This document shows, piece by piece, positions 15,797 through 25,120 of a stretch of DNA of 57,646 nucleotides; the first letter of the stretch is position 1; each line of letters starts with the position of its first letter. The position numbers and the translations under genes were made by a program. This stretch comes from JAHEJX01 sp041605955 (GTDB taxonomy: Bacteria; Actinomycetota; Acidimicrobiia; Spongiisociales; UBA5794): the NCBI GenBank assembly GCA_041605955.1, contig JBFIXI010000018.1:1-57646 (forward strand). The letters are read 5' to 3'. The notes beneath the pieces are model-generated. The model was given only the letters and a program-made list of their open reading frames with translations. It searched no databases and was not told the origin of the DNA.

Positions 15797-17146
15797 TCAG
15801 CGCCTCGGGGGCAGGCACTCGAATCTGTCCTCGATCTTCACGATGTCTTGGTGAGCCAACACCTCGCCATAGTCGGGACCTGTCAGCACCCCCTCGCTGA
15901 CCGTCCATCTCTCTGCCATGACGGTCTCAACCTCGTCGGTGACGGAGCGCAACGTGAAGTACCGCACCTCCAGCTCTGGGCCGTGAAAAGTGAGGACCGC
16001 AAAACCGTTGTGGGGGCTCTTGATCTTCTTGGCCTTGGGGTCGCCGCGGTTGTCCACATATTCGAGCTGGTACTGGCAGATTCGCCGCCTGAGCTGCTGC
16101 AGGTTCACGGGATCGACGTCGGAACCGTGGCCGACAGCACGCGCCGCCAGAGAGAAGTCGTTGGCGGCGCCCCGCAGCCGCTGCATCCGATACGTGCCTT
16201 GGATGTGGCCGTGGCCGTGAAACCAGATTGCCTCCCGGCCCGGCGGCAGCAGGCTGGCGACCTGCTTGCCCGGTTTGGGGTTGCCGCCGCGACGATCGAG
16301 GGCGGTATACACCTGATGGTGGCTCATGAATATGAGTCCCCGCGGGTCGTCACGCTCGCTCGCCAGCACGTCACGCAGCCATTCCATCTCCGTCTCGGGC
16401 AGCCACGTCTTGTGATCCTGTACCCACGCCAGCCGGTTGATGAATGGGATCTTGTTGAGCAGGTGGAAGAAGGCTTCCTTACCGAATCGGTGCACCGACT
16501 CGTTCCCTGTGTCGAGGCCGATGACCCGCCAGTGGACGTTCTCGAGACAGAAGAAGCTCGTCCTCTGGGGTTGTGATCGTCCGTCTACGACGATGTGCAT
16601 CGCCGGCAGCACCTCGTCGAAGAACGCATGGCCACCCGACTGGTACTCGTGATTTCCCGGCAGCGCCAGCGTACCCACCAAACCTTCGGGCCACCGGACG
16701 CCATCAGCACCCATGCCGAGAAAGTTCCTCCGGACATCTGCAGAGCGGCCGACTGGGTAGATGTCACCGAGATGAACCGTGAAGTCGGGCCTCCCGGCCT
16801 CCATGGCGGCGGCCACGGCTCCGGCGCGGCTGTCCGGACCCTTCCCCCAGTCGCCGGTGAACGCCAACCGCACCGTGTCTCCTCCGGCGGCGGCCGTCAA
16901 CGGATAGATGCCGCTGTCGTCCGGAGGATAAGGGAGGACGTCTCGCTTGCGCCGAGTCCGGTACTGGAGATACTCCCAGATCCAGTCGCGAACCTTCACC
17001 AGGAAGTTGCGCTTCTCCTCGCTCGCCCGCTGCGACGCCCACAACAAGCGGGAGCGGCCGTGGGTGTGTTCCGGTTGGCGCAGCCGATACGCCCCCCACG
17101 CGATGAGGGCGACCGCCAGCCCGGCGGCAATCCATTCGAAGGCCAC
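15797..17146 (-). CDS. membrane-anchored calcineurin-like metallophosphoesterase
   Basis: A 449-residue protein with one N-terminal TM helix (about 5-22) followed by a basic linker, so the catalytic part may lie in the cytoplasm or outside depending on topology. The metallophosphoesterase motifs are complete and ordered: FTGDWGKG, HLGDIYPVG, ALPGNHEYQSGG, FMSHHQVYTA and WFHGHGHIQG. The family hydrolyses phosphomonoesters, diesters or nucleotides, and no substrate can be read from sequence. The C-terminal 100 residues are a beta-rich extension. It converges on rtcA with 56 bp between. Confidence 0.85.
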   Translation of the reverse strand: MAFEWIAAGLAVALIAWGAYRLRQPEHTHGRSRLLWASQRASEEKRNFLVKVRDWIWEYLQYRTRRKRDVLPYPPDDSGIYPLTAAAGGDTVRLAFTGDWGKGPDSRAGAVAAAMEAGRPDFTVHLGDIYPVGRSADVRRNFLGMGADGVRWPEGLVGTLALPGNHEYQSGGHAFFDEVLPAMHIVVDGRSQPQRTSFFCLENVHWRVIGLDTGNESVHRFGKEAFFHLLNKIPFINRLAWVQDHKTWLPETEMEWLRDVLASERDDPRGLIFMSHHQVYTALDRRGGNPKPGKQVASLLPPGREAIWFHGHGHIQGTYRMQRLRGAANDFSLAARAVGHGSDVDPVNLQQLRRRICQYQLEYVDNRGDPKAKKIKSPHNGFAVLTFHGPELEVRYFTLRSVTDEVETVMAERWTVSEGVLTGPDYGEVLAHQDIVKIEDRFECLPPRR

Positions 17147-17237
17147 TAGTACATATTCCTAGCCTGGGTCTGCGGGCAACGCTACCGGAGCTCCGCGAGA
17201 GGCAACCTCCGGCGCCTCTCGCTCAGCGGTGGGGACA

Positions 17238-18200
17238 TCAACTCTCGCGCGGTTCGTCGGACTCTCGCTCCCGAATCTCTTCCTCGTCCGGCCGGAAAGC
17301 AGCCAGGTCGCCGCCGAAGCTCTCATGACCCGGCGCGCCTTGACGCAGCGCCGTCGCCGGCATCACGGCATCGGGATCCTCGAAGAGCTCCACGCCCTGT
17401 GCCTCTTCGCGCGCCACGAGAAGAACCTGGCCGGCCGACGCATCTTCGAACAGTTCCACCCCGTTGGCCTCTTCGCGTTCTGCCTCGACCATCGGGTCGT
17501 AGCGATCGTTGCCACGGCTGACGGCTGCTTCCCGTACGGCAGCGGCCGAAACAGTAGAGCTCGTCGCGGCCGACGCGCTCCGCTCGAGGCAACTGATCAC
17601 CTCGTCGTCGGTGGTCTGCGTGAAGTCCCCGTAGAACTGGCTGATGGCAAAGAAGGCGCGCGGCGTCTCCAGACACACGAACTCATCTGCATCCTCGCCC
17701 ACATCGATGGTCCAACCGAGCGGCGCTACGGGAACGCCCAGCACAACGCGAGCCGCCCCATGGGCCCGCGCCACTTGGCACGCGGCCCGGGCGGTAGACC
17801 CCGTGGCGATGCCATCGTCAACGACGAGGGCTGTCCGCCCGCTCAACGGCATGCGAGGCCGACCGCGGCGGAACCGAGACGCCCGCCGCTCCAGCTCTAC
17901 CTGTTCGCGCTGCACCACTCGCTCGAGCTCAGATTCGTTGACCGCGGCCATCCGCATGACCTCGGAGTTGATGATCCTCACGCCGTCCTCACCGATGGCG
18001 CCCATCCCGAGCTCCGGTTGTGACGGAACGCCGAGCTTGCGCACCACGATGACATCCAGCGGAGCATTCAGCGCCGTGGCCACCTCGTAGGCAACCGGCA
18101 CACCCCCGCGGGGCAGACCGAGGACAACGAGATCCTCACCTCGGAGGTGTTGCAGCTTCTCGGCCAGGCGCCGCCCAGCATCAACACGATCGGCGAACAT
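17238..18200 (-). CDS. phosphoribosyltransferase-domain protein with duplicated acidic tail motif
   Basis: About 320 residues. Residues 1-210 form a type I phosphoribosyltransferase domain: FADRVDAGRRLAEKL, a VVLGLPRGGVPVA loop, PLDVIVVRKLGVPSQPELGM, and the PRPP-binding loop TALVVDDGIATGSTARAA. Genes of this type are usually annotated as putative phosphoribosyltransferases and are often stress- or erythromycin-esterase-linked; the base acceptor is unknown. ATG 18,200 is chosen because GGAGGT lies 7 nt upstream and the 81 codons before it are not protein-like. The tail carries the motif EEAxGVELFED twice, about 23 residues apart, and ends in charged residues. Confidence 0.82.
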   Translation of the reverse strand: MFADRVDAGRRLAEKLQHLRGEDLVVLGLPRGGVPVAYEVATALNAPLDVIVVRKLGVPSQPELGMGAIGEDGVRIINSEVMRMAAVNESELERVVQREQVELERRASRFRRGRPRMPLSGRTALVVDDGIATGSTARAACQVARAHGAARVVLGVPVAPLGWTIDVGEDADEFVCLETPRAFFAISQFYGDFTQTTDDEVISCLERSASAATSSTVSAAAVREAAVSRGNDRYDPMVEAEREEANGVELFEDASAGQVLLVAREEAQGVELFEDPDAVMPATALRQGAPGHESFGGDLAAFRPDEEEIRERESDEPRES

Positions 18201-18395
18201 ATCGTCCACCTCCAATCTCAGCTTCAGCGTCTCGCCAATCGCTTCAGTGCACCAGAGGCAATCGGCCCCCCCGCCGCACGAACGCCACCCGTCGAAGGTG
18301 TCTTTGGACCCTTTTGGGCCTCCACTCGTGCTGGCAAGGTGGCGTGAGGATTGCGGCGCGAGGCGCATCCGCGGCACTGGAGGGGCCCGAGGGCA

Positions 18396-19253
18396 ATGAC
18401 AAGGACGAGCCGGGCACAGATCAGCGAGTACCTGCGTCCCCAATCCCCGGACGAGGCTTGGCGCCTCATCGAGTCCGGCGCGCCGACTCGCCGATTGCTG
18501 GCCGGCGGCACCGACCTCACGATCACCTGTCCACCCGAGGTGACCACACTCATCGATCTCGCCGCCGCGCTACCCGAAGACATTGCGCTGGCTGCTGACG
18601 GTTCCATCGACATCGGGGCGATGGCGACCTTTGCCGAGATTGCCGAGCATCCCGCTGTGCGCAAGCGTGCATCGGGCGTAGTCACCGACATGCTGGGCCA
18701 CGTCGGCAGCCCGCTGCTCCGCAATGTCTGCACGCTCGGCGGGCACCTCGCCAGAGGGCGGCTCTCCGACGTCATTCCGGTGATGATCGCCCTCGACGCG
18801 ACCGTGACCATCTACACGGGCTCCTCGGTGACCATCCCTCTCGCCGAGTACTACGACGGCGCCCACCACAAAGCCCCGCACCTCGTAACAGGGATTCACT
18901 TGCCCCCGCTCACCTCCGCCACGGCCGCATACTCACGCTTCGCCCGCACCGCCTTCGACTTTCCAATCATCAACGCCTGCTGTCGCGTCGATCACGAAGC
19001 CAACCGCGTCACGGAGGTGCGGATCGTCCTCGGAGCGACCCCGCACCGCGCCCAGCGGGCCCGCCAAACCGAACAGCTGATCCGCGACCACGGGCTCAGC
19101 CCCACCGCTATCAACGACGCCGTCGGCTTGGCCCGGACCGAGATCGTCACCGGCTCGGCCTGGGTAGCCAGCGCGGAGTACCGGACGCATCTCGTCGGAG
19201 TTCTCGTCGCCCGCTGCCTCCAGCACATCGTCGATCGGGCGGTGGATCGATGA
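18396..19253 (+). CDS. molybdenum hydroxylase, FAD-binding subunit (CoxM/XdhB-like)
   Basis: About 285 residues from ATG 18,396. The FAD_binding_5 domain has the flavin-binding LLAGGTDLTI near residue 33 and the second motif GHVGSPLLRNVCTLGGHLAR near residue 105, followed by a CO-dehydrogenase flavoprotein C-terminal domain. This subunit passes electrons from the Fe-S subunit to the acceptor. It is the first gene of a three-gene operon, overlapping the next gene by ATGA at 19,250. Upstream GGAGG lies 12 nt before the start, which is rather far. Confidence 0.88.
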   Translation: MTRTSRAQISEYLRPQSPDEAWRLIESGAPTRRLLAGGTDLTITCPPEVTTLIDLAAALPEDIALAADGSIDIGAMATFAEIAEHPAVRKRASGVVTDMLGHVGSPLLRNVCTLGGHLARGRLSDVIPVMIALDATVTIYTGSSVTIPLAEYYDGAHHKAPHLVTGIHLPPLTSATAAYSRFARTAFDFPIINACCRVDHEANRVTEVRIVLGATPHRAQRARQTEQLIRDHGLSPTAINDAVGLARTEIVTGSAWVASAEYRTHLVGVLVARCLQHIVDRAVDR

Positions 19254-19720
19254 GGATCGCAGCGGAGATCAACGGGCGCCGAATCGAGGAAACGGTCGGG
19301 CCGGGAGAGACGTTGCTCGAAGCCCTGCGGCGCCTCGGCTACACGTCGGTAAAGGACGGCTGCGCCCACGGCGATTGCGGCACCTGTGCCGTTCTCCTCA
19401 ACGGCCGAGCCGTCGCGTCCTGTTTGATGTTCGCCGGCCAAGCCCACGGGGCACGCATAACGACCATCGAGGGCCTGCCCGCCGAGAAGGCGCACCCCTT
19501 GCAGCAAGCGATGCTGGAAACCGGGGGCGTCCAATGCGGCTACTGCATCCCCGCAATGATCCTGACCGCCGCCGACCTGCTGCGGCGGAATGCGACGCCG
19601 ACGCGCGCCGAGATCGCCGCCTACCTGGCCGGCAATCTGTGTCGGTGCACCGGCTACGTGAAGCAGCTCGATGCGGTCGAGCTCGTCGTCGAGTCGCCCG
19701 AGGGGGGAGCTCATGGCTGA
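19250..19720 (+). CDS. molybdenum hydroxylase, [2Fe-2S] subunit (CoxS/XdhC-like)
   Basis: A 156-residue protein with two [2Fe-2S] clusters. The N-terminal plant-type ferredoxin site is GCAHGDCGTCAVLLNG plus the later Cys in VASC. The C-terminal helical-bundle site is QCGYCIPAMI and NLCRCTGYVKQL. All expected cysteines are present. It links the Mo site to FAD. It overlaps the FAD-subunit gene by 4 nt and the large-subunit gene (ATG 19,713) by 8 nt, a tightly coupled operon. Confidence 0.93.
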   Translation: MRIAAEINGRRIEETVGPGETLLEALRRLGYTSVKDGCAHGDCGTCAVLLNGRAVASCLMFAGQAHGARITTIEGLPAEKAHPLQQAMLETGGVQCGYCIPAMILTAADLLRRNATPTRAEIAAYLAGNLCRCTGYVKQLDAVELVVESPEGGAHG

Positions 19721-22034
19721 CAAGCTCGCAGTGGTGGGTCACTCCGAGATTCGCCTCGACGGTCGCGCCCTTGTCAAGGGGGAGCCGGTGTTCGTCGACG
19801 ATCGGCCACCGGAACCAGACCTCCTCCACATCGCGCTACTGCGCAGCCCCCACGCCCATGCGCGGATCCGCAACATCGATACCACTGCCGCCGAGAGCCT
19901 GGCAGGGGTAGCGATCGTGCTCGACCATCGCAATACACCGGACCGCCGGTACACGACCGCCGGGCAGGGATACCCGGAACCGTCCCCGTACGACGCCAGG
20001 ATGTTCGACACCAAGGTGCGTTTCGTCGGCGACCGGGTTGCCTGCGTCGCTGCCGACTCTCTCGAGATCGCCCGCCGCGCCACCTCCTTGATCTCGGTCG
20101 ATTACGAGATCCTGGAGCCCGTGCTCTCGATCGACGAGGCGATCGCAGCCGGCGCTCCGGTGATCCATGACGAAACCGACGCGCTCGACGTCTGGGACCA
20201 GGAGCGCAACATCGCCGCCCACATGGTCGCCCGAGTAGGCGACGTCGAGCAGGCCTTGGCCGGGTCCCCGATCGTCGTCGAGGTCACCACCGAAACCCAG
20301 TACACCCAGCACGTTCCCCTCGAGCCGCACGCCGTCACCAGCTACCTCAACGAGGACGGGCGACTGGTGATCATCTCCTCGACGCAGGTCCCGTTCCACG
20401 TGCGGCGCATCCTGTCCCGCCTCCTGGACATCCCGCTGCACCGGATCCGCGTGATCAAACCGCGGATCGGCGGCGGCTTCGGGGTCAAGCAGGAGGTGCT
20501 GATCGAGGATCTGGCCGCCCTCGTAACGGTGCGCACCGGCCGTCCCGCCCGGTTCATCTACACCCGTGAGGAGGAGTTCGTCTCGTCGCGGACGCGCCAC
20601 CCAATGCGAATCACCGTGAAGCTGGGAGCAGAGCCGGACGGGACGCTGCGGGCAATCTCGATGGACGTTCTCTCCAACACCGGCGCCTACGGCACTCACG
20701 GCCTGACGGTGCTCTCCAATGTCGGTTCGAAGACGCTCCCGCTCTACAACAAGGTGGACAACATCCGGTTCTTCGGCGATGCCGTCTACACCAACCTCCC
20801 GGTCGGCGGCGCGTACCGCGGATACGGAGCCTCGCAGGGCTACTTCGCGCTGGAAACCGCGGTGGATCGGCTGGCGGACCGCGTCGGGGTCGACCCGTTG
20901 GAGTGGAGGATCGGCAACCACATCCGGGCCGGGGAGTCCTCCCCGGTGTTTCGGGCTCTCGGCGAGGGCCGCGAAGGGGTCGACCAGATCATTCCCTCGT
21001 GTGCGCTCACCGAATGCATCCGGCGCGGCGCGGCGCGCATCGGTTGGAGCGGCAAACGTGGCGCGAGACGTCGCCGCGGCTCTCTGGTGCACGGCGTAGG
21101 GATGTCCATCCACATGCAGGGTTCGGGCATACCGCTGATCGACATGGCCTCGGCGACCATCAAGATGAACGACGACGGATCTTTCAACCTGCTCGTCGGC
21201 GCTACCGACCTGGGCACCGGATCCGACACCGTCCTGGGCCAGATCGCCGCCGAGGTTCTGGGGGTCCCGCTCGACCACATCGTGGTCACCTCCTCCGACA
21301 CCGACACGACCCCCTTCGATACCGGGGCGTATGCCTCCTCAACCACCTACGTCTCCGGAATGGCTGTCCAGCTGGCGGCCGAAGAGGTGAGGGATCACAT
21401 CCTCGATGTGGCCGCCGAGATCCTGAAGATCGATCGCGCCCAACTCCAAAGCGGAGAAGGGCGAATCACGGCCCCGGACGGCTCCTCGGTGTCTCTTGAA
21501 GAGATCGGGCTGCGCACCTTCTACGGGGCCAATCAACGGCAGATCGCCGCCACCCGCTCGTTCGTCCCAGAGATGTCTCCTCCACCGTTCCTGGCCAGCT
21601 TCTGCGAAGTCGCCGTCGACGAGGACACGGGCAGAATCGAAGTCGTCGATTACGTCGCCGCGGTGGACTGTGGCACCGCCATCAACCCCCACCTGGCGGC
21701 CGGCCAAGTCGAGGGCGCCATCGCCAACGGCATCGGCTACGCCCTCTTCGAGGAGATGGTCTTCGACGTGGACGGCAGGTCCCTGACCGACGATCTAGGG
21801 CGCTACAAGATCGCCACAACGCTGGATCTACCGCCCATCGAAGTGATCCTCGTCGAGTCTTATGATCCGACTGGGCCCATGGGCGCCAAGTCGATCTCCG
21901 AAATCGGAATCAACGCGCCGATCCCCTCGATTGCCAATGCGGTCCACGACGCCACGGGAATCTGGCTGACCGAAACCCCGTTCACTCCGGAGCGGGTGTG
22001 GCGGGCCTTGGAGCAGGCCCGCCACAGCCCATGA
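19713..22034 (+). CDS. molybdenum hydroxylase, molybdopterin-binding large subunit (xanthine dehydrogenase family)
   Basis: A 773-residue catalytic subunit of the xanthine dehydrogenase/CODH superfamily. Ald_Xan_dh_C lies in the first 130 residues, followed by the two MoCo-binding domains with IGGGFGVKQE and SDTDTTPFDTGAYASS. The active-site loop reads GAYRGYGASQ (residues 366-375). This is not the AYxCSFR loop of form I CO dehydrogenase nor AYRGAGR of form II, so CO oxidation is unlikely. The catalytic Glu is present as Glu730 in ISEIGINAP. A purine, nicotinate or other N-heterocycle or aldehyde is a more likely substrate. MoaE, which helps make the cofactor, is encoded at 56,855. Confidence 0.88.
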   Translation: MADKLAVVGHSEIRLDGRALVKGEPVFVDDRPPEPDLLHIALLRSPHAHARIRNIDTTAAESLAGVAIVLDHRNTPDRRYTTAGQGYPEPSPYDARMFDTKVRFVGDRVACVAADSLEIARRATSLISVDYEILEPVLSIDEAIAAGAPVIHDETDALDVWDQERNIAAHMVARVGDVEQALAGSPIVVEVTTETQYTQHVPLEPHAVTSYLNEDGRLVIISSTQVPFHVRRILSRLLDIPLHRIRVIKPRIGGGFGVKQEVLIEDLAALVTVRTGRPARFIYTREEEFVSSRTRHPMRITVKLGAEPDGTLRAISMDVLSNTGAYGTHGLTVLSNVGSKTLPLYNKVDNIRFFGDAVYTNLPVGGAYRGYGASQGYFALETAVDRLADRVGVDPLEWRIGNHIRAGESSPVFRALGEGREGVDQIIPSCALTECIRRGAARIGWSGKRGARRRRGSLVHGVGMSIHMQGSGIPLIDMASATIKMNDDGSFNLLVGATDLGTGSDTVLGQIAAEVLGVPLDHIVVTSSDTDTTPFDTGAYASSTTYVSGMAVQLAAEEVRDHILDVAAEILKIDRAQLQSGEGRITAPDGSSVSLEEIGLRTFYGANQRQIAATRSFVPEMSPPPFLASFCEVAVDEDTGRIEVVDYVAAVDCGTAINPHLAAGQVEGAIANGIGYALFEEMVFDVDGRSLTDDLGRYKIATTLDLPPIEVILVESYDPTGPMGAKSISEIGINAPIPSIANAVHDATGIWLTETPFTPERVWRALEQARHSP

Positions 22035-22069
22035 GGAATCCCTCGACCGGTTCGATCAAGCGCCCGTGA

Positions 22070-22654
22070 TCAGTCGCCGAACAGCGGGATCCAAGTGTCC
22101 TGCATGTCGGTCGGATCCGTGCCGACATAGACCCCTTCGGCGTTGATCAGCACACCCTCGGTGAAGACGATCTTGATACCCGGCTCCTCACCGTTGACGT
22201 CCGGCTCGCCGAGATGCAGCCGAATCGTGTCGTGTTGGCTGCACGTGTAGAACTTGCCTTTGGCGATCAATCCGCGGACGTGAGGGCCGACGGTGGTGCT
22301 GGTCAGCAGCTCGTCACGGCAGCCTCCCCAGATGCCGTTCTCGTGACCGCCCTCGAGGTCCCTGCCTTTCTCGAAGTTGTCGTCGATCGCGACGACGTCG
22401 ATGCCGCGGACATGGATGTCGAAGTGGGCTGCCCGGTCGCCCCGGTTCAGCCTGACAATCACGGTCCCCAAGGCGTCGACCTTGCGAATGACGTTCATCC
22501 CCGGAGCGAGTCGGTCGCCGGAGGGATCGTCGATGCCGGTCTTGGCATCGAGCGATTCACCAGCCATTACAGGAATCGGACCGATCATGAGCACCGCCAT
22601 CACCATGAGTAGCGGTACCAAAGTTTTGTTGCGAAAACGCACCGTGCCCTCCAT
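22070..22654 (-). CDS. secreted hypothetical protein
   Basis: About 194 residues from ATG 22,654. The N-terminus (MEGTVRFRNKTLVPLL and a hydrophobic core ending PVMAGES) is a Sec signal peptide with predicted cleavage near residue 29. The mature part is polar and probably beta-rich, with two cysteines (in WGGCRDEL and YTCSQHD). It contains a DTIRLHLGEPD strand and no recognised domain. It converges on the molybdenum hydroxylase operon. Function unknown. Confidence 0.7.
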   Translation of the reverse strand: MEGTVRFRNKTLVPLLMVMAVLMIGPIPVMAGESLDAKTGIDDPSGDRLAPGMNVIRKVDALGTVIVRLNRGDRAAHFDIHVRGIDVVAIDDNFEKGRDLEGGHENGIWGGCRDELLTSTTVGPHVRGLIAKGKFYTCSQHDTIRLHLGEPDVNGEEPGIKIVFTEGVLINAEGVYVGTDPTDMQDTWIPLFGD

Positions 22655-22774
22655 ATCTAAACCCCCGAGCCTTGACGAGTCGTTGGGTGCACCACCCCGC
22701 AAGTCCGCCCGAATATACCCCCGGCGAGTGGTCGGGTAAACAGCCAGAGCCTTCCAGCAGCCAAGCCGCCGCCG

Positions 22775-24220
22775 TCAGCGCTCCACGGTGGGCTGCCACC
22801 AACCGGTGGTGAGGTACTCGTCGATCGAGCGGGCCGCCCGCCTGCCGGCACCCATCGCCAGGATCACGGTGGCCCCTCCGGTGACGATGTCGCCACCGGC
22901 GAACACCCCGATCTTGGAGGTTCGACCCGTCTGCGGATCGGCCACGATGGTCCCCCACGCTGTCTGGGCGATGTCCGGGGCGGTGCGCTGGATGAGAGGG
23001 TTGGGATCGTTGCCGACCGCTACAACGGCGACATCGACGGCGAGCTGGTATTCATCGCCGGGAATGGGCACCGGCCGAGGCCGACCACTCGTATCCGACT
23101 CGCCGAGCTCCATTCTCTGGAGCCGCACCCCCCGTAGCCAGCCGTCGTCGTCGCCCAGCAACTCGAGGGGCGCCACCAGCGTTGCGAACTCGACGCCTTC
23201 GGCCCTGGCATGGGCCACTTCCTCGGCCCGGGCCGGCATCTCGACCTCGGTGCGTCGGTAGACGATCATGGCTGGGTCCGCTCCCAACCGACGGGCAACC
23301 CGCACCGCATCCATGGCAGTGTTGCCTGCGCCGAAGACGACGACGGTCTTCTGATAGAGATCGAGCAACGGGGTCTCGGCCCCGGCTGCATACGCCCGCA
23401 TCAGGTTGACGCGGGTCAGAAACTCGTTGGCGGAGTACACCCCGATCAGGTTCTCCCCCGGCACATTCAGGAACCGCGGCAACCCGGCCCCCACGCCGAG
23501 GAACACGGCGTCGAAACCGTCCTCGTCGAGCAATTCGTCGATCGTCTCGACCTTGCCGATGACGGTATTGGTCTCGAAGCTCACCCCGAGCTCGGCCAGC
23601 TGTTCGACCTCAGCCTGCAAGATCTCTTTGGGCAGCCGAAACTCGGGGATCCCATAAACCAGAACACCGCCGAGCTCGTGGAGGGCCTCGAACACAGTGA
23701 CATCGTGGCCGGCCCGCACCAGGTCGGCGGCACACGACAGCCCGGCGGGCCCGCTCCCCACGATGGCGACCCGCTTGCCCGTCTTGGGGGCGACTACACG
23801 ACGGGCTCCCCCTCCCCGGCTGCGCTCATGGTCGGCAACGAAACGCTCCAGGTTGCCGATCGCCACCGGCTGGTACTTCTTGCTGAGAACACAGGCACCT
23901 TCACACTGGGTCTCCTGAGGACACACCCTCCCGCATACGGCCGGCAGGAAGTTGTCCCGCTTGATGACGTCGGCGGCGTCTGCGAACCGTTCCTCGGCGG
24001 TAAGCCGGACGAACTCGCGGATATCGATGCCGACCGGGCAGCCCTCGATGCAGGTGGGGTGGGCGCACAGCAAGCATCGTTCCGCCTCGGCAACCGCTTG
24101 CTGGGGCGTGTAACCCAGGTTCACTTCCTCGAAGTTGAAGGCCCGTTCCTCAGGTGGCCGCTCCGGCATTGGCTGCCGGGGCAGTCGCAGCCGTTCCCGG
24201 CGGGTCAGGTCACGCCCCAT
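22775..24220 (-). CDS. GltD/NfnB-like NADPH flavoprotein with N-terminal Fe-S domain
   Basis: A 481-residue flavoprotein of the glutamate synthase small-subunit family. An N-terminal double [4Fe-4S] domain (CLLCAHPTCIEGCPVGID and CGRVCPQETQCEGAC) is followed by an FAD-binding GSGPAGLSCAADLVRAG and an NADPH-binding GAGNTAMDAVRVARRLG. With a ferredoxin-NADP-reductase-like partner encoded just upstream, the pair has the exact two-gene layout of NfnAB or sulfide dehydrogenase SudAB, not of GltBD (no large subunit is present). ATG 24,220 overlaps the partner's stop (TGATG). In anaerobes Nfn bifurcates electrons; here it may only exchange electrons between NAD(P)H and ferredoxin. Confidence 0.8.
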   Translation of the reverse strand: MGRDLTRRERLRLPRQPMPERPPEERAFNFEEVNLGYTPQQAVAEAERCLLCAHPTCIEGCPVGIDIREFVRLTAEERFADAADVIKRDNFLPAVCGRVCPQETQCEGACVLSKKYQPVAIGNLERFVADHERSRGGGARRVVAPKTGKRVAIVGSGPAGLSCAADLVRAGHDVTVFEALHELGGVLVYGIPEFRLPKEILQAEVEQLAELGVSFETNTVIGKVETIDELLDEDGFDAVFLGVGAGLPRFLNVPGENLIGVYSANEFLTRVNLMRAYAAGAETPLLDLYQKTVVVFGAGNTAMDAVRVARRLGADPAMIVYRRTEVEMPARAEEVAHARAEGVEFATLVAPLELLGDDDGWLRGVRLQRMELGESDTSGRPRPVPIPGDEYQLAVDVAVVAVGNDPNPLIQRTAPDIAQTAWGTIVADPQTGRTSKIGVFAGGDIVTGGATVILAMGAGRRAARSIDEYLTTGWWQPTVER

Positions 24221-25095
24221 CAGCCCGTGCCTCGTGAGTCGACCGGACCTCGCGAATCGACCGGGCACGGCTCGGCTGCAATGAGCTCCTCGTTGCGGTA
24301 GTGCTCGAATGCCCGGTAGCTCCGGTTGCGCCGCGCCAGGAGGTCGAAGTCCACTTGATGGGCGTCGAACTCGGGCCCGTCGATGCAGGCGAACCGGGTC
24401 GCTCCCCCGACTGAGACTCGGCATCCGCCGCACATCCCGGTGCCGTCGACCATGATCGGATTGAGACTCACGACGGTGTCGATCCCGGAGGGACGGGTGA
24501 CTTCAGCCACGGCTCGCATCATCGCTACCGGCCCCGCTGCGATGACGTAGTCGATGGCGCGGTCGGCGGCCAGCAGCTCCGCCAGCTTGTCGGTGACGAA
24601 GCCGTGATATCCATACGAGCCGTCATCGGTGGTGGGATGGACCTCGCCGCACACGGCGCGCAGCTCGTCCTCGAGAATCACCAGCTCACGGGTCCGCCCC
24701 CCGATGATGGCGATGACTTCGTTGCCGGCCTCGGCCAACGCCACCGCGGTCGGATATGCAATGGCCGTGCCGACGCCGCCGCCCACGACGGCGACGGTGC
24801 GGCCTTGCGGGATCGCCGACGGCATGCCAAGGGGCCCGGCCAGGTCGTGGAGCGCATCCCCGGCGTCCAGGCGGTTCATGAGCCGAGTCGTCCTACCCAC
24901 TCCCTGGACTATGAGGGCGATCCACCCCGCCACCGGATCTGCATCCGCGATCGTGAGCGGGATACGCTCACCGTCGTTGGTGACCCGAATGATGACGAAT
25001 TGCCCGGCGCGTCGCTTGCGGGCCACCTTGGGCGCCTCGACCCGGAAATACTTCACATCCGGAGCGAGCAGTCGGGTCTCCACGATTCGGTTCAT
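24220..25095 (-). CDS. NfnA/SudB-like ferredoxin-NADP reductase subunit
   Basis: A 291-residue sulfide dehydrogenase/NfnA-type protein. An FAD-binding barrel opens the protein (RAGQFVIIRV and ERIPLTIADAD), a nucleotide-binding VAVVGGGVGTAIAYPTA follows, and a C-terminal [2Fe-2S] site reads MVDGTGMCGGCRVSVGG with a further Cys in RFACIDGPEFD. It forms the small subunit with the GltD-like gene directly downstream. The tail has a duplicated PVDSRG element encoded by an imperfect direct DNA repeat (about 24,229-24,262), which extends the protein past the family's usual end. Confidence 0.82.
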   Translation of the reverse strand: MNRIVETRLLAPDVKYFRVEAPKVARKRRAGQFVIIRVTNDGERIPLTIADADPVAGWIALIVQGVGRTTRLMNRLDAGDALHDLAGPLGMPSAIPQGRTVAVVGGGVGTAIAYPTAVALAEAGNEVIAIIGGRTRELVILEDELRAVCGEVHPTTDDGSYGYHGFVTDKLAELLAADRAIDYVIAAGPVAMMRAVAEVTRPSGIDTVVSLNPIMVDGTGMCGGCRVSVGGATRFACIDGPEFDAHQVDFDLLARRNRSYRAFEHYRNEELIAAEPCPVDSRGPVDSRGTG

Positions 25096-25120
25096 CGACT
25101 CGCCCGTCCTGGTTCATTCA

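Noticed and set aside
18396..22034. Aerobic CO dehydrogenase (coxMSL)
   Set aside because: The gene order fits, but the large subunit has GAYRGYGASQ and not the form I or form II active-site loops.
22775..24220. Glutamate synthase small subunit GltD
   Set aside because: No gltB lies nearby, and an NfnA-like partner overlaps it, so an Nfn/Sud-type pair is more likely.
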